From: Rhodocyclaceae bacterium
GTDB taxonomy: Bacteria; Pseudomonadota; Gammaproteobacteria; Burkholderiales; Rhodocyclaceae
Direction: 5' to 3'
Assembly (NCBI GenBank): GCA_025361105.1
Contig: JANYAW010000354.1
Coordinates: 1-10,063 of the forward strand
Length of the DNA stretch: 10,063 nucleotides
The stretch's first letter is position 1. Each line of letters begins with the position of its first letter. Below the pieces are notes generated by a model. The model did not search any database, was not told the origin of the DNA, and saw nothing but the letters and a program-made list of their open reading frames with translations. The translations under genes were made by a program, and so were the position numbers. Shown in pieces: positions 6,587 to 10,063 of this stretch.

Positions 6587-9358
6587 TCACGATTTCGCCG
6601 CCACCGAATATCGCACCATCAGCGCCGCCAACGTCGCGTTATGTGTCACCGCATCATGCGGAACCAGCAAATATTTCCACGGCTTGCCACCTTGCGCCAA
6701 TGAGTAAGCGCTGGCGTGTTGACACCATGTCGCTGCCGCCTCCGCCTTTGATTTCACGTCCGCATCGTCCATATCTCGCGCCGCCTTGGTTTCGATGATG
6801 AGCTTGCATTCATCCGTTGCCGCGATGAAATCCGGAACGTACTCTGATTGTTTCGCACCGTGGCCGTAGTAGATATTGAGCTGCCCGACCACGGGCCGGA
6901 ACCACCGTCGCGCCTCGCGCTCCAACACGCAGGCCAACACACGCTCGGTATCAGAATGAAATTTTTGGACGGTATGCGCGCAGCGCGCAAATCCGCCATA
7001 AACGCACTGTGCAATCTTGGCGCTATCTGGCGACGGCTGGTGCAATGGCAACACTTCGCCAGTGTAGGTAAAGCTCGGTAATTTGAGCGGCGTGTAGCCT
7101 TGGCTGACGATCACTTCAAACTCTGATTTATCCTCAACGTAGCGCGACTCCATTTGCGCGTAGATGTTCTGTGCAATCGTTTTGGCATAGGTGCCGAGCA
7201 CATTGTGCAAGTCATTGTCGGTGCTTAGGTAACTTCTGAAATGTGCCACCGCTTGCATGGCAAGCGAATTGATCAGATCTGCATGGTGGTCGTAGTCAAG
7301 CTCGTTGTAGTCGTACAACTCTCGAACGATGTAGCTCTCCAATTGCGCTTCCTCGGCCACGGATGACGCGCCCATTTGCACCCGCATCCCCGATTGCAAG
7401 CCTTGACTAATCAGGGTCTTGTCCTGTGGCTGAAAATTCATCTTGCTCAAATCCAGTGTGAAGCCCGCGTAAGCGCTTTTCGCTTCGCCTTTGGGTATCA
7501 CCGAAATGCGAGGAATGTCGATAGCGTGTTCAACCAGCACAGCGACAGCTTGTTGAACAATCTGCGCGACATGGCTTGGTTCGGCGGCAAGTAAATTACC
7601 TTGTCCAGACACCATGCGAGCTTGGACACGCGCGGTAATTTGCTGCTGAATATCCTCGCGTGTCAGTGCAGCGCTGCTCGGCACGAGTGCCTGTCCTTGC
7701 GGCTTCTCGCGACTCATTTCCGCCACCACGCCCGCCGCAAGATACGCAATAGCTCTATCTTCGGCCGCTGCTAGCACTGTGGACATGGCATCTGGAAAAG
7801 GGTCTGTATTGCTAGTCGTTGTGGGTGCCGAGATGGTGACACTAGCGTTGGCAGCTGGAATGGCAACAGCGCCATTCGAATTGATGCCAAGCATGACATC
7901 GGTAACGGACTGTGCCGAAATGCTCTTCAAGACGCTACCACCACCATCCGCCGACAACACCACCGTCTGCATGCGTATCGGTGAATCGCCGCGTCCGGCT
8001 TCATCGATGACTTCCTGAAATTTATCGTGCGCGATGATGTTCAATCTATCCACCTCGACCACACCCGTCTTGCGCCCATAGGGCAAGCGCAAACCGCGAC
8101 CGATGGACTGCTCTATCAGCGTGCGGGCATTAGCGGCGCGTAACGGAACGATGGTGTAAAGATTGGTCACGTCCCAGCCTTCCTTCAGCATATTCACGTG
8201 AATCACAATCTCGGTTGGCTCGTCGTAACTCTCCACCGCCAACAAACGCCGAATCATTTCTTCTTCATCCGCGCCGGTGCGACTCGAATCCACCTGTATC
8301 ACTTTGCCTTTGTAGCGACCGGCAAAAAAACCGTCGGAGGTAATCGTCGTCACCAACGCCGCAGCATGTGTCGTATCCCGCGCAATCACCAACATAAAAG
8401 GCTTCACCAGCTTTTCGTTGGTCTGTCGCGAGTAGGTCAGCAAATGAACTTTGGTTTCCTCGTGCACGCGAATGCCGTCTTGTAGCTTGATAGTCTCCAG
8501 CGCGCCCGCACTATGCGCACTCGGGACAAAATTTTCCTGGGTCACTACCGCCGGTTCTTTGACAAAACCATCTTCAATCGCACGTGCCAATGGGTAATCC
8601 ATCACCACGTTCTTGAACGGTGTGGTTTTTCCACCAGTCCCTTCAACAAAAGGCGTCGCCGTCAATTCAAGCCCCAGCAAAGGCCGCAATTCGTTCAAAG
8701 CGCGAATGCCTGCACTGGCGCGGTAGCGGTGCGATTCATCCATGATCAAGACCAAATCATCCAGGCTCGCCAAATATTCAAAATAGCTTTGGCCGAGATA
8801 TTCCGACAGCCGCTTGATCTTCGGCAACTTGCCGCCGCGCACCTCCGAATTGATTTTCGAGATGTTGAAAATATTCACCTCGATGCCGCCAAGTAAACTC
8901 AAACTGCCACGCTGCTCATAGTTATCGCCAGTGATTACTTCGGGCACCGTGCTGGCAAATTCGGCGATTCCTTTGAACACATACTTTGGTGAGTTCGGCG
9001 AGAAATCGCCAATCAGCTTGTCGTAGATCGTCAGGTTAGGCGCCAGCACAAAAAAATGCCGGTAGCCGTAGGCTGCATGCAAGTAACTGATAAACGCGCC
9101 CATCAGTCGCGTTTTGCCCACGCCTGTCGCCAACGCGAAACACAGCGACGGAAAATCACGCTCGAAATCGGTCAATGTCGGAAACTGCGCCTGAAGCGCT
9201 TCTTGCATCGCCTTTAATTCCCCGGCCGACCGTGCCTTCGCATCGCGCAAACTCGGCACACCGTCTATCGCACCATGCAGCCGTCGCAAACTGTCCGCCT
9301 GCGGCGCGCGCAGGCTCAGGCGGCCACTGATGGAGCGAACGATGTGGTCCAGACTCAT
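6587..9358 (-). CDS. Type III restriction enzyme Res-type helicase-nuclease
   Basis: A 923-residue superfamily 2 helicase fused to a nuclease, matching the Res subunit of type III restriction-modification systems: ATP-driven translocation or switching on DNA followed by cleavage, normally in complex with a Mod methyltransferase. Helicase motifs seen: Walker A ATGVGKT at 77-83 (K82), motif II MDESH (D207, E208, H210), motif III LTATP (233-236), and motif VI EQSIGRGLR at 416-424 (Q417, R421, R424), preceded by MLKEGWDVTN. A C-terminal PD-(D/E)xK nuclease has P842-D843 and E856-T-K858, so both activities look intact. The ATG at 9358 is chosen because the Res-like sequence begins there (MSLDHIVRSISGRL), AAGG lies six bases upstream (9365-9368), and it overlaps the preceding small gene's stop as ATGA. 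The open frame extends 67 codons further upstream, but that part is out-of-frame small-gene sequence. Mod is not in the window and may lie to the right. An orphan defence helicase is the alternative. Confidence 0.87.
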   Translation of the reverse strand: MSLDHIVRSISGRLSLRAPQADSLRRLHGAIDGVPSLRDAKARSAGELKAMQEALQAQFPTLTDFERDFPSLCFALATGVGKTRLMGAFISYLHAAYGYRHFFVLAPNLTIYDKLIGDFSPNSPKYVFKGIAEFASTVPEVITGDNYEQRGSLSLLGGIEVNIFNISKINSEVRGGKLPKIKRLSEYLGQSYFEYLASLDDLVLIMDESHRYRASAGIRALNELRPLLGLELTATPFVEGTGGKTTPFKNVVMDYPLARAIEDGFVKEPAVVTQENFVPSAHSAGALETIKLQDGIRVHEETKVHLLTYSRQTNEKLVKPFMLVIARDTTHAAALVTTITSDGFFAGRYKGKVIQVDSSRTGADEEEMIRRLLAVESYDEPTEIVIHVNMLKEGWDVTNLYTIVPLRAANARTLIEQSIGRGLRLPYGRKTGVVEVDRLNIIAHDKFQEVIDEAGRGDSPIRMQTVVLSADGGGSVLKSISAQSVTDVMLGINSNGAVAIPAANASVTISAPTTTSNTDPFPDAMSTVLAAAEDRAIAYLAAGVVAEMSREKPQGQALVPSSAALTREDIQQQITARVQARMVSGQGNLLAAEPSHVAQIVQQAVAVLVEHAIDIPRISVIPKGEAKSAYAGFTLDLSKMNFQPQDKTLISQGLQSGMRVQMGASSVAEEAQLESYIVRELYDYNELDYDHHADLINSLAMQAVAHFRSYLSTDNDLHNVLGTYAKTIAQNIYAQMESRYVEDKSEFEVIVSQGYTPLKLPSFTYTGEVLPLHQPSPDSAKIAQCVYGGFARCAHTVQKFHSDTERVLACVLEREARRWFRPVVGQLNIYYGHGAKQSEYVPDFIAATDECKLIIETKAARDMDDADVKSKAEAAATWCQHASAYSLAQGGKPWKYLLVPHDAVTHNATLAALMVRYSVAAKS

Positions 9359-9540
9359 GCCTTGCCTTGTTGGCGAAGCGTAGCGGCGGTCACCCGAACA
9401 ATCCTCTTGTCCTGCACCATGACAATCGCCGTATCGGTCTGCACCGCTGCCTTGCGTGCCATGACAGCCGCGCGTTTCATTGCAGCGACCGAGGTAACGA
9501 GATCCTTGTTTTTTGCCTTGCCAAGCTCGTGCCGTGTCAT
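9355..9540 (-). CDS. Small protein between zeta-type kinase and Res; candidate antitoxin, function unknown
   Basis: A 61-residue, basic, Ala/Lys-rich protein (begins MTRHELGKAKNKDLVTSV) without signal peptide or membrane segment. It looks real. Its ATG shares one base with the kinase stop (TAATG), a strong ribosome site GGGGAG (9548-9553) lies seven bases upstream, and its stop overlaps the Res start as ATGA. A predicted helix with repeated AAxMxRKA-type spacing is followed by a beta-like AIVMVQDKRIVRVTA and the ending LRQQGKA. No named domain is recognised. Small proteins of this kind with a 'D(G/K)(K/R)IVRV' ending are, from memory, seen beside zeta-like kinases, which makes an antitoxin role a reasonable guess. 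The order is unusual, because antitoxins generally precede toxins. It could instead be an accessory of the restriction enzyme. A GTG at 9555 in frame would add five residues but would swallow the ribosome site. Confidence 0.7.
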   Translation of the reverse strand: MTRHELGKAKNKDLVTSVAAMKRAAVMARKAAVQTDTAIVMVQDKRIVRVTAATLRQQGKA

Positions 9541-10055
9541 TACTGCTCTCCCCACTCAATCATTACGGGTTCGTCGCCCGAGTTGTCGTACAACGCCCAG
9601 TCATCCACCACCATGCGGTAGCGATGATCAAAGTTTTCTTTGCCAGTCGCAAAACGCCGCCGAATCACATCTTCCGGAATATTGTGCCCACCCTGCCGCA
9701 CTCTTTCGGCAACGCGTGCGATGGCGAATTCGGCAGAAGGAAGGGCGAGAAAAAACAGGCTGACGTGATAACCAAGCCGTTGCCATTCGCGGATATGGCG
9801 CAGATACGCTATGCCCGAAAGCGTAGTTTCAAAGGCGAAGCTCTCGCCCTTGGCTGCGCAAGCCGCGATCTCTTGCAACATCACGCGTCCTGCCTTGACT
9901 GCCGCCAACTCCGGCGCAAACGGCGACAAACCGACGGCAATCAGATCGGCGTTAATGAAATGCGGACACTGTGCCTCTTCAGGCAGGAAGGCACGGGCGA
10001 AGGTGGTTTTCCCCGCTCCGTTTGGACCAGCGATGATGATGATTTTCTTGCTCAT
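9540..10055 (-). CDS. Zeta toxin/COG4185-type P-loop kinase
   Basis: A complete 171-residue P-loop protein of the zeta-toxin-like (COG4185) group. Zeta toxins proper phosphorylate UDP-N-acetylglucosamine and block wall synthesis; the substrate of this compact branch is not established. Visible features are Walker A GPNGAGKTT at 10-18 (K16, T17), NADLIA at 35-40 whose D37 sits where zeta has its catalytic Asp, FETTLSG at 75-81, an Arg-rich lid region RVAERVRQGGHNIPEDVIRR at 114-133, and YDNSG at 156-160. No membrane segment is present. The ATG at 10055 gives the canonical start just before the Walker A strand; only eight bases of upstream sequence are available, with no clear ribosome site. 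Its stop overlaps the start of the 61-residue gene, and Res follows, so all three are probably co-transcribed. A non-toxic nucleotide or small-molecule kinase is possible. Confidence 0.85.
   Translation of the reverse strand: MSKKIIIIAGPNGAGKTTFARAFLPEEAQCPHFINADLIAVGLSPFAPELAAVKAGRVMLQEIAACAAKGESFAFETTLSGIAYLRHIREWQRLGYHVSLFFLALPSAEFAIARVAERVRQGGHNIPEDVIRRRFATGKENFDHRYRMVVDDWALYDNSGDEPVMIEWGEQ
9548..9553 (-). promoter_or_regulatory. Ribosome binding site of the 61-residue gene
   Basis: GGGGAG on the minus strand, inside the last codons of the kinase gene and seven bases before the ATG at 9540. It fixes the start of the small gene and argues that this gene is translated. Confidence 0.6.
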
Positions 10056-10063
10056 TCGCTGCC

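Noticed and set aside
9359..9559. 67-codon N-terminal extension of the Res frame
   Set aside because: Its residues are Gly/Arg/Cys-rich and unlike a protein domain. It is the out-of-frame reading of the 61-residue gene, and Res similarity begins at the ATG at 9358.

Overview
The window looks like a chromosomal segment of a Gram-negative proteobacterium. The evidence is an MsbA-type lipid A flippase, a GT9 (WaaF-type) heptosyltransferase and an outer-membrane-type lipoprotein signal. Base composition is moderately GC-rich throughout. The FecCD/ATPase pair and MsbA resemble betaproteobacterial versions, but that is an impression from the protein sequences, not a computed placement.

Layout. (1) Positions 1-2465, minus strand: a Band 7/SPFH-domain lipoprotein, then a FecCD-family permease, then the start of its BtuD/FecE-type ATPase, which runs off the left edge. 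This is the membrane half of a cobalamin, heme or siderophore importer; no substrate-binding protein is visible. A plausible sigma70 promoter precedes the lipoprotein. (2) 2734-6496, plus strand: a tight three-gene envelope operon of msbA, a fucosyltransferase-like glycosyltransferase (overlapping msbA by ATGA) and a heptosyltransferase-family gene. The logic is core sugar addition coupled to lipid A-core flipping. (3) 6587-10055, minus strand, convergent with the operon: a zeta/COG4185-type P-loop kinase, a 61-residue unknown protein and a large type III restriction (Res)-type helicase-nuclease. The three reading frames are joined by TAATG and ATGA overlaps. This is a defence or accessory module; no methyltransferase (Mod) lies inside the window.

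The most unusual structural signal is a dispersed repeat of about 30 bp present three times (604-633 minus, 2691-2720 plus, 6530-6559 plus; 27-29 of 30 bases shared). Each copy lies in a gene-poor gap and points in the direction of transcription of its adjacent gene. Two copies sit immediately before a gene start. The third sits at the junction between the envelope operon and the restriction module. The best candidate for a little-described system is the zeta kinase-small protein-Res operon.
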